Below, one piece after another: positions 12,601 through 27,600 of a stretch of 60,000 bases of DNA. The stretch covers positions 1,775,231-1,835,230 of the forward strand of contig NW_019091360.1 in the NCBI RefSeq assembly GCF_001949145.1. Direction: 5' to 3'. The translations under genes and the position numbers were made by a program. The notes beneath the pieces are model-generated. The model was not told the origin of the DNA. It saw only the letters and a list, made by a program, of their open reading frames with translations, and made no database searches. Origin of the DNA: Acanthaster planci. Taxonomy: Eukaryota; Echinodermata; Asteroidea; Valvatida; Acanthasteridae. How positions within the stretch are numbered: the first letter of the stretch is position 1; every line of letters begins with the position of its first letter.

Positions 12601-15600
12601 TTGTTACAGCCTTGGGCTGCTACTGACAGAAAACCAGTACCGCTCATACCTAATTGTAATAAAGAATGTATTCTAAACTTACAAAAATCATATGTCAGAT
12701 GTGAAAGGGACATAAACGATATCGAAAACCCAAATATACAGAATGGCCCCAATACATGAACTGTACATTTAAAGGAAAGCCTGCAAAATACATTCAATAT
12801 CACGCTGGTAATATGAGTGTAGACTCAGGTAGACAAACTGCACACCACATGAACAGGAATTAAGGACCCAAGTGCTAAACCCAACTTCAGCCAAATTTGA
12901 TCTGGCACTCCATTCCCACGTGCTGTCAGATCTGTAAAAAAAATGTGGCTGTCCCCCACAAAACAATTTCTGAGGGTAATAAGAGTTCTCCGCACTGTTG
13001 GACAAGAGGGGGGGGGGAATTCAGTCAGCAAACCATTTTGTTGAGGGACCGGGACAGCATCAAATAAAGGAAACCTCTGTCTTGCTTCTCTGAAGATGAG
13101 ACAAAGGGCAATTCACCACTTCATGGAAGCGACTGTACCAGTCCAAAAAAGAATGTCACCCGGCGAAACCACAAGCACGACCATCCTTCTGTGTTTACTT
13201 CAACCAGATCCAAACACAGTGGTTTGCCAAACCATACATGTAAATACCTTCCCTGCTTACTTTGACAGGTTCATTTCCTAATACCAAATAAAGCGTTTGA
13301 CTGGCACTGGCAAAACTCTGGTCTTCGATGGCCAAACAGAAAATCTTTTCATGCAGTTTAACAGTTTCAATTTGGGGACATTCGCAAAGTGGCTGGATTG
13401 TTTCCGATTGGAACAGCACTTAAACTGGTGCAGTGAGACTCACAGGGCCCACTCTCACCCCACCCAGTTTTCTTGGCTGAGCACTGAACAAATGGAAAGT
13501 GCACCTGTTCATTTTCCGCTGTGGTTTACGGGTGCAGTGTCCCAATTCAAGGAAAATTCTCCGCCAGGCCGAGGCGCACAAAAAGTACCCCCAGAGATTG
13601 TTTCGAAAAGAGGGGTCTGTTTGGGCCAAGAAATGGTGGGATTGTGTCAGTATGGCCCGGGATCATCTCTGTAGATTCAGGGGCACCCATCTGGGGGCAA
13701 AGCAGACAAAAATGGGATTGAAAATTAGTCAGAAGAGCCCCAGGAAGGTGAGGGGTGTCATTTGAAAAATGGCCGCTGGGAGGGCTTGGCAACATTCACT
13801 TTTTGGGGGGTAACCTACTAAAAATTGAAAATCAAATGAAACCTGAAGGACCAAACAACACATTGTTTTTTGTTTGAGAGGCCTCAGGGACTTCAGTTGC
13901 CTGCCATAGGGCTCCAAACTTGGTTGATTTTATACTATTTTCAATGGAGCTTGAATTGGTTCAGTGCACCCTTATTGGATGAGCTGACTGTATATCTTGC
14001 ACAGGCTGTCAAGAAAGCCTGTATTAATTTCATCTGCTTATAAATTCTTTCCATGTACATGTTCATAACATCATAAATATCAAGCTGACCCTTATGCCCG
14101 TACTGTAGACTTACATGTACAACTGTGGCTAAAATATGTGTAAACATACAGCTCTACTTGTGGGGTATTTCCTTTGTTCTCATGTACAAACTCCCACACA
14201 ACATGCAAACAATTTCAAATCACTCCAATTTAAACCCGATTCACTTTCCTGGGTTGAAATTTTGACCGTATGTCCCTTTTATAAAACACTTCAATTTGCG
14301 ACGGATTTTTACCCATCAAAAATTTCCCCTTTTTGAGTTATTTCCAAATATCAGTTTCGTGAAATTCTTGTGGGATACCAATTCTGATACCCCACAAGGT
14401 AAAAACTGGCCTTGTAGGGTACTTCCCATTGTTCCGGTACCCCACAAGGCCCCATGTATAAGCGCATGTACATACATGAACTGTATATGGCTAACTTGGA
14501 GAAACATACGAACAAGCAAAATTCACTTCACAAGTGGGTGTCATCCTGTGAATGTACATGATGAATCCCAAGACTGTTACAAGTCTGTATATGTTTGCAT
14601 ACAGCCTACCACATACCACATGTTTGAACTGCACACGCAGTACATGTACAATGTACTGTGTATCTAGCATGAAATACAAACTTCTTTTATAAATACACAC
14701 CAGGGCACAGGGCAGGAAGTCTCCTGGACATGATTAAGGTCAACCACAATGCCTGGCACTCAGCAGATGACCTTTGTCCAGACTGGGTATCAAAAGGGTC
14801 AGCTGTACTATAATGGTGGAGTCAGGTACTCTTGCGTATCACAGATCACAGCATATTCCTATGTGTACCCCACATCCAAGATTTCCCCAGCCCTTCAAAA
14901 CCCATCTGCATTTCTGGAAAATTCTGTAGGCTTATCTTACACGTACGTACCACTATTTCCCGTTGGATTTGCAGCCCTAATTTTCAAGAACCAAATAAGT
15001 GTCAATGGTTTCCCATGGACTAATGGATTTTGCAGGATCAAGGAAGATATCAGTAATTCCTTAATTGCAAAAATGACAAGGGAGTTACGGTCTTTGAAAA
15101 AAAAAATCACGTCACACGCTACTCAGCTTCAAGTGCACACTGGTAGCTTGTCCACACAACATCCAAAAGAATGTACTACTTTTAATATACGAGTACAAAT
15201 GGGTCTCAGGTTGAGAGAAGGTGTGAATATATCAATGCTGATGTCAAAGAGTAACCACATAGTACATAGAACCAATATCAGCTGTGACAGCATGCAACCC
15301 AAAGGGATGGTGCTCAAGTGTCAAGCTGCGGGCATCAAGAGTGACAGGGTTCCTGACTCTCTAAAGGTCAAGAAAAGGTCAGAGGTCAACGCCAAGACCG
15401 CAAAGAGCAAGCGGAGATGTGGAAACTCCCAGCTAAGCAGGAACAACAGGATGCACGCATATGCTGGTAATTAGAAAAGGCACTTCCTGGTAAATGTCAC
15501 ACAATAAAGGCGGAAGGAAATTGGCATATTTACAGATTTGTAGGAAAAGTCATCCTGGGGGAAAAAAAAACTAATAGACAAGAAACTGAAGAGACAGAGC

Positions 15601-18600
15601 CAGCCTTGGCATGTCTTCAATTACAAACGTACACGTACATGTACAACCTACATGTACATGCATTCTTGTTGATTCATGTGGTGTTGTGCATGTGCGTACA
15701 ATGTACTTCCTTGTCATCATGAACTATTCACTTTGAATAAAAGGAGGGGAGGGTACATAAAGCCTTAAGTTTCAGGATCAGGGATGAACAATGTATGATG
15801 TTTTTTTGTCCAAAAATGCAGGAAAACTTCCCACATGCATGCAATCATGATACATTATTAAACTAGAAAAGCCGGTCTAACCTACCTGGTACATATATAA
15901 TGCATACAGAACATGTACTCATCCCTATACATACACTTGCCTGCCTATAAATGTTAGTAAATGTTAAACAAAGAGCTCACTACATGTACTTAGAATGTGA
16001 CTTCATTTTGCTCACAAAGTCATGAACAACTTTCCTCTGTGACAGTGCTGAAATGACAAGGGCAGGCTTTCAGCCCCAAAAGTGAACTGGTCCGTGACAT
16101 CAACTTTTTACCAACCAATACTATATTCCGTACACATGTACTTGATATTCCTTTTCATTTAGCCTATTTGAAGTAACCGGTATGGCAGACACCAAACCGG
16201 TGGGACAGTGCTATTTCGTTTGGGTAAAATCTTGAGTGTTTACTCCAAATTTACCCATTTCAAACGGCACCCTCCTATTGTGCCCTCTGTGCTTGTGTTC
16301 TTAACATTTATTTATTTATTTCCTGACACACGAGAGTGCTGCAATAACAAATGTAGTGACAGTTCAGAAAGACACCGTTCCATTTGTGTGTTGTCGATTT
16401 GGTAAAATGTGAACCTTTCAAATTGCACCGGCAAAAGAAGGCAACATAATCAGGCCTGTATTTTCTACAACAATTATTCGCCATAAAATTAAACTTGCAC
16501 TGAATCTAACCATCCTGTCTATTTTGCCAAGATGACTTCCTGTGCGGTTAAAGACATCACCAGTAGGTACAGAATTTCAAAAATGATCTTCTCTAAAATG
16601 ATTCAACTGAGGGCACTGGGTCATAGTTAGGGCTGAGTCAATTCAAATAATAATTTACTATTCAGATATTCAACCTTCAATTCAATCGAATATTTGAATA
16701 TTGGGTGGTACTGATTGGCTGATTTTTTATGAACAAACCACATACATGTACAAAATCAGTTGCAATAAGGCACACACTCTACAACAATACTTCTTGCCCT
16801 AATGAAACTTCCTATTCCTTTTAAATTATTTAATGAATAGTTTACTTTTTGAATTGTTAGATTTCTGTCGTTCTTCATTTGAATCCGCATGAAACTAGCC
16901 TCCATAGTGCAACTTTTTTTCTTTAGAGCAACAGAAAATTCTCCCTTCGTTTTCATGAAGTTTGCATTCAAATATTCAAATTTGGAGTATAATATTCAAA
17001 TATTCGATAATTGATCGAATATTTAGATATTCGGCACAACCCTAGTCACAGTGCCATTAAAGTTCATGTGTACTTGGAAAGATTTCAACTAAATTAAGCC
17101 AATCAGTCATTTTTTTTGGTAAGATCTCATTTGGTGTGTATACAGTACGGTACATGTGCACTTTCTCAGTCCAACTCAATCTGACCCTCACTGAGATGCA
17201 GACAGCAAGGGAAAACATAGAATTTATAGAAATATACACACATTTGTAAACTTCTTGATTTCAACTTACTTAACCTTCCTATCCACTTTGGGTCTAGACA
17301 GAATAAAAGATGCTGATCCAGTTCTTATCTTGTTGCTTCCTCGGCAGTAACCATCTTGATCATTACACCATACTCGCCTAGTGCTGTTCGGCCATGAACT
17401 GTCTTTCCCACACTCTGGGTCGAGCACAGCTGCTGTTGACAGTGTATGTGTGTCATCATTCAGCATTGGGGCCAGACACGATCTCGATGATCTGATCTGG
17501 GGGTTGGCCGGTCCCGGGCTGGCAGCATGCAGACTGGCATTCCAACTGGGACGGTTTCCTGGTATTCAGCGCTTGGCTCTCCCCAGCTGGAGGGGGAAAA
17601 TGCCAAGGTACTTGCCAAGCCAAGTCCTGTACTGCCCTGGCAGCCGGCCAACTGCCTCAGCCGCATTTCCTGGTATTACTGTACAATGTTTGGCTTAAAC
17701 AGACTTGTGATGTGAGCTTTAAAGGAAGAACTTTATGGAAGACTGCTGGCTCTTCAGATTGTCAATAACTGTGAAAGGAACACTTGCATGTATAGCGCAC
17801 ATGTAGAATGGCCACTGTAATTTTACATGTGTAATTCCTGGATACAAATACATGTTAATACATTGCATGTTTGTACATGTAGGCCTACATGTACATTCTG
17901 GCAAGTGTACATGTACATGTACATTGTACTCTACACTATGCAACTGCAGTGTGCACATATACCAAATGTACATGTACTACATGTCCATATGCATGTGTTG
18001 CACAATTCTTACACACATGTTCTGTATTTCACATGTTCTGTATTTCACATGTTCTGCATTTCATATCACCAATCATATGCTGACCCTGTACTTGCTACTG
18101 TCTGATGGACTGCATATACAGGTGCATGTACAGGTAAATGTAAACTGCACTGCACACTCTCAATATTCAGGTATACGCTGGTGATGTGAACTCATTAATT
18201 TGGTCACACGTGACTAGGTAACCAGGTGGCATTGCAGAGGCGGCTCTGAGAGGCCACTCTTGGTAATTTTTCTAATGTGGCATTGTCAGCAAACCATCAC
18301 GACCTGCTGTCACCAAAGCAGCATTCAACAGGCTGATTCCACTGACCAGACCCTCCTAAAATCTATTAAAATCCACCAAGATATGTTGGAGAATTCCACA
18401 GGAGTGGACACAGGGGTGCACATGTAACCACTACCGGAAGAGAAAGCAACTGAATAAACATACAGTACATGTGCATGTACACTGTACATGTACACACACG
18501 TGTAGCCCACATTAGACTTGTTACCCTTTGAGCTATGGAGGTTAAAACAGCACTCAAGGTAGTCACATGCCACAAGTGTCCTGCAGAAGAGAGGATTTTG

Positions 18601-21600
18601 GTGGTTACATTCAACCGTCTTCTAACAAAACAGCACAGCACTGGCTATACCAACGTGCATGGCCTCACCATGACAGTCCTCTCATTTTAAACATGAACTG
18701 CAGGATGTGTTCATTTGAACTCCGTGTAAACTCCAGAAACAGTATTCCAAATGACAGTTCTACAATGAGCAGTTAACAGTTTGATGTGAATCTGTAACAA
18801 ATCCCTGTTAATACCCAGTGGAAATTCCCACGTAACATTTTCTGCACACTTGCACACATCTTCTAACTCGATCAAACTACAAATATATGTACATGTACTC
18901 AGAAATGCATCTATTTGCATTTTGTCAGGTAGGGATTTTCCAGGGGCGACTGCATGATTACAGAGGGAAACCCCTGTGTTGCGACACTGATTGGGACAAT
19001 CGTCTCACGGACAATACAAGCTTAAAATCAACATCGGTTGCATCATCCCCCATCGTATTAGGAAAGGTAAGAAACTGGAAAGGCCAAAAGCAGGAGCTGT
19101 CCCGAGATGAAGTGCACCACACTTAAGCACATCTGCTAAGTATGATGTGCGATTGTGTCGCACCAGAAAAAGCAGCCTTGCCGAGACTACAGACAAGGAA
19201 GGAAACTGCAAGCAATTCAAGAAAGTTTATGGAAAAACCCCTGGGGGAGAAAAACCTGGGGAAAACCCACACAAACAGGAAGCAGCAGCCAATTCAACCA
19301 CAGTAATGGTCACCAGAAATGGCCTGAACCCGGAGTAATATAATATATGAGTACATGAACATGTAGTGGAAGAAGACAAGGACAGTTAAACTACATGTAC
19401 ATGTATATTATGGATTCACTGCACAGGTTTTAATCATGTTAAAACACACTAGTATTATTAACCCTAACACTCCTCAGTCCTCAAACAGGTGAAGGATTGA
19501 GGACGGTTAGGGTTAAATGTGCTTTTTAAGACTCCAGAGTAGCCACTCTTCAGGGGTGTGCAATTATGGTTATTTTTGGAATCGAGTACCTGTTTCATGT
19601 ACCCTGGTACCCTTAAAATGTACAGAACACTTAACAAATGGCATTACGTGCAATCCCGATGGACCATAAACCAAAACATTTGCTCATACAAAAGAATGTC
19701 TGATGGAAATACGGCAACCAGTCTATGTAGCCCAGCCACAAATATCGTTGTTACACTATGCCGTGCACGCATGCAGAGCTCTACAGCTGCACGTCATAAA
19801 ATCATCGATGTTGCAAGAAGATTTCTGCAAGTTAATTCACAGAACTTGGTCTCGTATCTATGTATGTATTTTCTGTGTTCATGAATTTAATTTGAGGTTG
19901 TAATTGCTCGTACTTGAAGCGAATGTGTTTCCACAAAATTTCCTGCCATTGCACGAGGTTAATCACCCGCCCATCTGGATGCATCACACAGACTTACCGG
20001 TACCACGCAATATACGGACATTGTTTCTTTATAAAAATTAACAGTTCTGTCATGGGGACAAATGCTACAGAAAAATATGGGAATTGCTATACAAATCCAG
20101 AAATAAGTAACAGTTTTGCTACACAAAAGGGCAAAAAATTGAACAGTGTCCCCTCTAATCAAATAGTGGGAAACAAAAATATTAAGAAATTTCGAAACAT
20201 CGGACTATACAAAATGTCAAACACTCCTATCAGGAATGACCTTAAGAATGAACCAGTTGGACATTCCCCCCCCCCCGAACGTCATTCAAGACCAAAGGAA
20301 AATGTGTACATCAGCGTATGGCTGCACTGATGGGGCATACAGACCTCTTGTGCTTGTACTGCACAGCGCGCTTCATTTTCAGCATGCGTTGTTAAAACTA
20401 TACAAAGAAGTACAATAGTACAAACAGAAGGACACAAACAAATCATCAAAACTGGTACAGTTTCAGGATACAGAACCTGTATTACCATGCATTATTAGTC
20501 GACAGGTACATGTACACAGGCCTATATCCATGACAGTTTTGAAATGTCACAACCCCTGCAGCTGAAGACCTTGTGATCTGTCCTCCGGGCTCCCAAGCAA
20601 TCACATACAGTCATGGGATAAACATCACTGCTAATTATCTGCAAAGCATCTCACACTAGCACTTGAGCTTGCTCAGCGCACATTATAGGGCCTACCAGGT
20701 TTATGTGTACAGTGCTCATCTCTCCCCGACTGTGGAGTGTGGGTGTTGCAGTCTAGACTCACAAATCTCATTAAAGAGAACACAATCCTGAGTTGTTTCT
20801 CGCTCGGAGAAGTGGCAAAACCACAGGGTCCACACAACTGGAGAACCCACAGAATGCATTCTAATATAATGACTTCTTACACACAGACATGACTCACCCT
20901 GTTTGTGCAGTCAGTACACAAAAGCAAAGCATCCATTCTCCAGTGACAAGTTTCATTTCTGGACACCTTTTTACACTGCATGTACATGTGCATGCATGTA
21001 CATATATGTACCACAAGGGTACATGTACATGCACATTGCACATGCACAAGTCTTCTGCATTCACATTGCTTTTCACTTGATGGCTTTCTCTTCCCCAATA
21101 AAACTACCACTTTAGTGCCTCTGCGAGACAAGATGACAACACTGATTTTTTTCTTCTCATTGATGGGGGGAAAACATGCTTATGAACTTGGAACAGGGCT
21201 CGGCAGTTCACTTGTCAATAAAATAAAACTTCCTACCACAAAACGAGCAGACTTCACTTGTGAGCTGCTACCCAGCATGGTCTACGAAAAGCCCTCGTAC
21301 ACAAAAACCAGTTGCCAGTGGGGAAAAAATACATGTACAACCGCTGCCGTTCAGCCTCAGCAGACGGGTTTCACCGGAACTTGCAAATCACCTGTTAACG
21401 GTCTGCTTTGCAACCACAAATGGTGACCACTTCCAACAACAATGGTAACCTACAGTAGCATACACTGGCCAGCCACTGACTACATCCCACCACCCCTACA
21501 TGTACATCAAACCTACAGAGGCATCAAAACATGGGGAGATCTGAGACCTTGAAACACAAAAGAAGAAGGGAGACAGAACATCAATACCCATGTGTTTTTC

Positions 21601-24600
21601 TCTTTCTTTCGCAGTGACGCAGATTTTACTGGGATGGGTTTTAAACACCCTGGACACTTTGTTACAAGAAGTCAATAGCCCGGCTAGGTCATGCGACCAG
21701 GTGCTTTAGCAAACCAGATTAGCAAACCACCTTAGAGGAGAGGCCTTGTGTGCAGCACTAACTCCCTTGATGGTCGCTTGCTCCTTGGCACACGTTTACC
21801 ATGTGCACAGGTATTAATGGTAGTACACAGCCATCAGTGAACAGTTCCCAGTGCCAGCAAATGTGAAAAACTCACACACTACGGAACATGGACAGTACCC
21901 CCACTGTAAGCCGGAAGTGTTGCCCAATCGCATAGACAAGAGTATCATTGGTTTTTTTGCAATTTTGCGAAAAAGGCATTACTTCTCTTCTGTTTTTTTT
22001 CTTCGTCTTCTGCGCAAAACCCATTTACTTTGTGCATGTTTTTTCCTTGAGACGAATCCCTGGATCACAAGAATGTGAGATTTACATCTCCAGGCTTGTT
22101 ATGTTTTCGGTAGGTACTCTACAATCGTAGAGTAGGTGATGGTTGAGGCCAGCATTCATCAAAGTCAGGTAGTCAGGTCAAAATCAGGATCATAGGGAAA
22201 CTGGGACATTAGCCACCCCACCAGTAACACACAGGGTAGAATTACAGGATACCCTGTAATGTGTAACATACACAAAGTTTTCCTCCAATAAACTCTCAGC
22301 TTTAAACTTTTCGTCAAAGCAAGACTTGAATCTCAAGACTAAAATGTGAAAAGACAGTGGGCGTTTTCCATTCAACTTAGGCTACTTCATAAGTTCTGAA
22401 AGCAAATTTGCCACGGCTGAAGGTCTCATTCAAAATGCAAAAACACACGATTAGACACAACAAAAATAATCAGATTTACTCACTAGGCCATCGGCTTCAT
22501 CAGAGCCCATCCTCAGGCCTGGCATTCCTGACAGTTTGCAGTGCAGGTAAAACTAAAGGTTTTTTTCCGCCAACAAGCCGGGAAAACACCCCTCACAAAG
22601 GGGAACAGGGACGTCCGCCCGACATGCAGCCCTCGGCGGCTCCCGACTCGACAGCCTCAGCAATGAAGGTCCACACCCACTCGCTCGATAAAAACCCAAC
22701 CCGCCTCTCACTCTGCAAAGCTCAATTCAGACAAGGTGGGTGCGGGTTACATACTCTCCCATCTCCCCAAATGCCGGTTACCCGATTGATACATGTACAC
22801 TGACTGACGTAAGAACTAAATGACAAAACGATACGAGCCCGGTGCGAGTGCATAACAGAACGGAATCCTGGTTTAGCCAGCCGCAACCTTCCAAGTTACA
22901 TAACAATTACACTGCATGCCAGAAACTTTCTCTGGTTAAAGAAATAATTTTAAACCTGTCTGGTGATAAGGCTAAACCACAACATACACTCACTCCTAAA
23001 GCCTTCAACACATGTACACTAGAGCCCAGTATACGCCTCACATGTGCACTGCACATACATGTACCATATTTCAAGTTTATGCATACACACATGCAGAAGA
23101 CTATGCCTTTATATACATACATGTATGCACTCAAAGTTTTCACAGCAATCTGGAATTCCCCCCTGTCAATGCATTAGTGCAATCCAACTGAATCAAACTA
23201 TTTCCCTGAAAAAAAACCGAAAGGAATAATAAAAATAAAAACCCTGAAAAAACACTCCCGGCTACGCCTCACAAAAGAATAAAAAATAAACAGGTCGTCC
23301 AACTTGGCCCGACAGTAAGGATACATGTCGATATGTGCAATATCCTGTTCCCATGTGTAAATGCCTGCACCAATTGTCCAGCGTCATCCATCGTTCCAGT
23401 GCCTTTCTGGGAAAGCTGCATTTACCTGCACAATTGGGCAGGGTGTCAGAGTACACGTCCTTGTCTTCAACCTCCACTGCTGGGGGCTCGCTGCCATGTG
23501 AGGCCTGTTTATATTGGCAGAACTTGGCTGCCATAGCTTCCTTCATGTACATGTACTTTTACTGCTCAATTTAACCACGAGAAAAACTGATTTAAAAATC
23601 CTAGTTCTCCCCCCCCCAAAAAAAACACATGCAGTGACAATGTATCACTGCGTGCACATTTTCATGTACACTGTACAAGTAGGTACAGACCCTGCACGAA
23701 TCATTGGCAATTATTTCTATCTAAAATTTAATTTAAAAAATTGGCTATTACTAACCTTAAAATGTGCTTGCATGTCCACTGAAGTCCGTTAAAACTGTAG
23801 GTTTGGCTCTGCCAAATTTTGCCAGAAAAGCGGGGGGATTCAATTTCTAAATGTATGCCTATCAATGACAGTTGACTTCATAGGAGAAATCACCCAACTG
23901 TGTACATTCGTACAGTATTAATTTCACCTGAGTGCATTTTTCTCACCAATTCTGTGAAAAACCGTTTTAATTCAAAACACAATGTGCCACTTATGCGGTA
24001 TTATTCAACAAAATTCTCGGAACTCTGTCTCTATCTTTTTTTTGGGGGGGGGAGAAAGATTTGCAAACAAACAGCAACTTACCCATATTTCCATAGCATC
24101 ATCCTGCAATCACAAATTACACAACATAAATCATGAATTTATTCACCTTGCTCCTTCAAAGTCCACCGGGAAATTCTCAGGAAGTTGCGGGATTAAGAAA
24201 TGTGAAGCTCAGTCACTGTCCCTTCAGTCTTAGTACATGTGCAGAGGATGTTCCACTGGGTTCCTGTTACTGATCTCTATATGTCATTGTATACATGTAC
24301 ATGTACATGTATACACTTGAGTGAATGGACAGTGGGTGCCCGCACAGAGCGACGGCAAAACAATTCTTGAAGGGAAGGGGCATTTGTGAGACCATCGGGC
24401 ATTAAACAACCTGCTCAGAGTGGGAGGTGGGGTACAATTACCACATGTTGAAAAAGAAGTGGGGGGAGTGGCTCTCCTCCTACTTCCCCCACCAGTGCAG
24501 ACGCGGTACACACAGGTCATGTACATGTACATGTAGGTATAATGTACATGTAGCATGTATTCATACTCAAATGAGTGCACTCAAATCTGGTCTTCCTAAA

Positions 24601-27600
24601 ATGGCCTCCTTCTGTGGCTTCTATCCACTATCCAGTCTTTTGTTGAGATCGGGGATCCCAGCTGCAAAACAGTGTCCTTTGGGGATCAGACATTGTTTCA
24701 AAATTCTCGACTTTCTCTTACTGTAAATGACCTTGAGCCAGGACTTGAAAAGTTCACCAATTCGTTAAAATATTGTTGTAAGTTTAGTGATGGATAAACG
24801 CTCCTGAAATGCACACATGTACATGTACCTCAGGCTGAAATTGAAGCCCAGGATAAACGGTCCTCTTTTGATGAGCAAACAGAAAGCGCTGCAGCACGAG
24901 CTGTTTCGCTTTCACACACACTTCATGTGCTCGGACAGAATGTCAACACAAGCTGCATACACCGAATTCTTGGAAGTAGCTATTTAAAGAACAGCCAATG
25001 ACATACATGTAAAAGGCTCTATGCATGTGCATGCACAAGTTTGTTCATGTACATGCACAATGTTAACTGGCCAGATGTGGAATGTTTTGTTACGTGAATT
25101 CAATTCCTTTGGCAAACAGTCACGTCTCGTGAAGTGCAATACAAATATTTTCAGTGGGAGGAAGGAAAAAAAAAGGACATGTCCTGGTAGAGTATGCCTG
25201 CTTGGAAGTTAAATCCCAATACATGTGCATCTACCTGGTACATGTACATGTACATAACATGCACATGTACATGAACCCCCAACTGATGACTGTCAGAGAG
25301 CCTTCTCTGGGTGTTTCATTCTATATACCAGTAGAAGTAATATACACATTTTGTGTTATTATGGACACAAATAACATGTAAGTACATTGTACATATACGT
25401 ACATGTACACATGTACATTTAAGCAATCTCAGTCAAGTTAACATGTACCGGTACATGTACATGTTCTTGGATGTACATGTACATGTATCAGTGCATGTAA
25501 AGTACATGTATGTAAACCATCTTTGTTCTAACATGTTACGTACATGTACATGATGCAGTACATGTATGATGCAGTACATGTACATGTTCGTAAGCTAACT
25601 GCCAACATGGTATACTTACCGTACATGTGGGTCTTTATTTTAAATACGAAGCCGAATGTGTAACATGGTTGTCAAAATTTTAAAATTGTCTACACAAATT
25701 CAAAACTTGTTGATATGTAATTTATAGTACATACAAAAGTACATGGACAGCGCATAAATGTAAATGATTTTTGCTCTGAATAACTACTTGACATGTACAG
25801 ACTCATTTTGTGCAGTGGTGCAGGAAATTATTTGACGTGTAACAGAGAAACCAAATATGATGGTGCTATGCATGTCATTTTTGGTTAGTAAAGGTTTCTT
25901 TTCAACTGTTGCCGATTTAGTTTTGTGTACATACCATATATTCTCATTACTAGTAGTTTTTTTCTAGATATTGTTTCAGATGGCATAAAAATAGGCAAAC
26001 ATTTTCCCCCAAAATTTACTTTTTGGCAATTTTTTGAATTATTTTGCAAAGTTTCATTTGGTTTAACACAAAGTTGCTTAAGTAGCAAATATACAGCACA
26101 GCTCGTAGGTATGTATGCCATTCAGCTTGTGCACCTTTGACAGAAACATTAAGTGTTTTGAAGTTTTTAGTTTAAAGAGCTTTATGACTCATTTCAGGTA
26201 TAACAGAGAAACCGGTTTCTCCGTTACACATGAGAAAACTGTCACATTACAAACATTAATTTACACTGGGAACCGCATTAGATTTTGTTGTAACAATGGC
26301 AACAACATTTTCATGTCTGCAGTCAATGAATAGTGATCTCAAATAAATTAGGGATACAAATATACTCTAAAACCTGTCCATATTTCCAATGAATGGGAAT
26401 TAATGGGAAGCAATTTTGATGTCATAAAGCATTACAACTGTCACCAAACATTGCACATATTGCAGTGGGTCCAACATTTGTGAATAAAAAAGAAACCTTT
26501 TATAATGAAAGGGGAGAAGGGGAGAACTGTTTCCTTTCTTCCGTACGCTCATTTTTATTTGTAAGTTTTAAGTGGCTATTGTGCTCCTTTTTTCGGCAAA
26601 CACGTTTAAATTTCAGGTCAATTTTACCTTTATGTCTTGAGAAGAAACAAGCAACTCGTAACTTTTTGTCAGAGAGTAACATGCGAGTGACGAAAACTTC
26701 GATTGAAATTTCTCGACGTTAAAGGAATGGCGTGAACTTGGCATGTCTGTGTCATGTGACAATCACGTGACAGTGCATGCAGGCTTGCAATATGATCCCG
26801 ATTTGGGCCAATGTTGGAAGTTGCACAAACGTTTTTGTTTACAACGTAACAATTTCGCGAGTAACCAAAATATATTTTTATAAGAATCGACAGAGATATC
26901 TTCAGAAATGTTTGGAATCTCAGACACAAGTTAGTAGGAAGTACATGTATTTTGGGGAGTACATGTACTTAGAGTTGATATTTTAGGTTTTCGAAATGAT
27001 TTGCAACATCTGTTTGTTTTTAACAGCCTAAAATGATTTTAACTTTGTAACAACTGGAGGAACGAAATGTTACATTGTTATTTCAAATTATGAGGGCACC
27101 TGTATTTTCAATTAAAATGAATTTCATTTGGAGATTTATCCGATGTCATAATTTACCTTTCTGTTGATAGATTAGTTAGCAAATAAACGATGTCACACTA
27201 AATACCGAAAAAACAGTGAGAAACAATGAGGTTTTTCCCTTGCAATTATGGTGTAAATCTTTTTTTTATGTAAAGAATTCAATGTAATCAACACATATTA
27301 ACTGACAAATACATATGAAAATTGAATGGGAAAGTGAAACTGGTCTCGTTTTAAATGGTCAAGATAATTGTGATGTCCCTGAAATACACATTGGCCCCCA
27401 TATTGAAATAAAGACCCATGTACATGTAAACTGTACATGTATTGTACGAGTACACGTACATGTACAAAGAATTGGAAAGACCATGTAGGGCAATGGCATA
27501 CAAGTTCTTTCATAAAAGCCTTCAATATGCACCTGTCTTGAACCTTATTTCCAATTTTTGTTTCACTTTTTAAAGGGAACATGTACATATGTACTGGTGT

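Larger units (their letters stand above)
5731..17269 (-). other. Intron 4 of the RFX-like gene
   Basis: An 11.5-kb interval. It holds an inverted-repeat element (8080-8806), a SINE (about 8817-8990), a TACATGTA cluster at 11640-11766, an element related to the 30.2-kb MITE (12200-12720) and an AT-rich MITE (16628-17044). A 241-codon plus-strand frame at 14749-15474 is unexplained but has no recognised domain. Confidence 0.5.
17433..23425 (-). other. Intron 3 of the RFX-like gene
   Basis: A 6-kb interval with TACATGTA clusters (17822-17990), a 16-bp triplicated tandem repeat (18014-18061), a small palindrome (19457-19516), and a CpG-rich patch at 22590-22740 beside a possible short exon at 22484-22525. 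Confidence 0.5.

Noticed and set aside
13297-13674. MTGTGKTLVF start suggesting a P-loop ATPase
   Set aside because: Only the first few residues resemble a Walker A motif. No Walker B or conserved neighbours follow and the frame is short.
25224-25590. CRISPR-like or satellite array
   Set aside because: The runs are overlapping short palindromes with no constant spacer length, in a eukaryotic genome.
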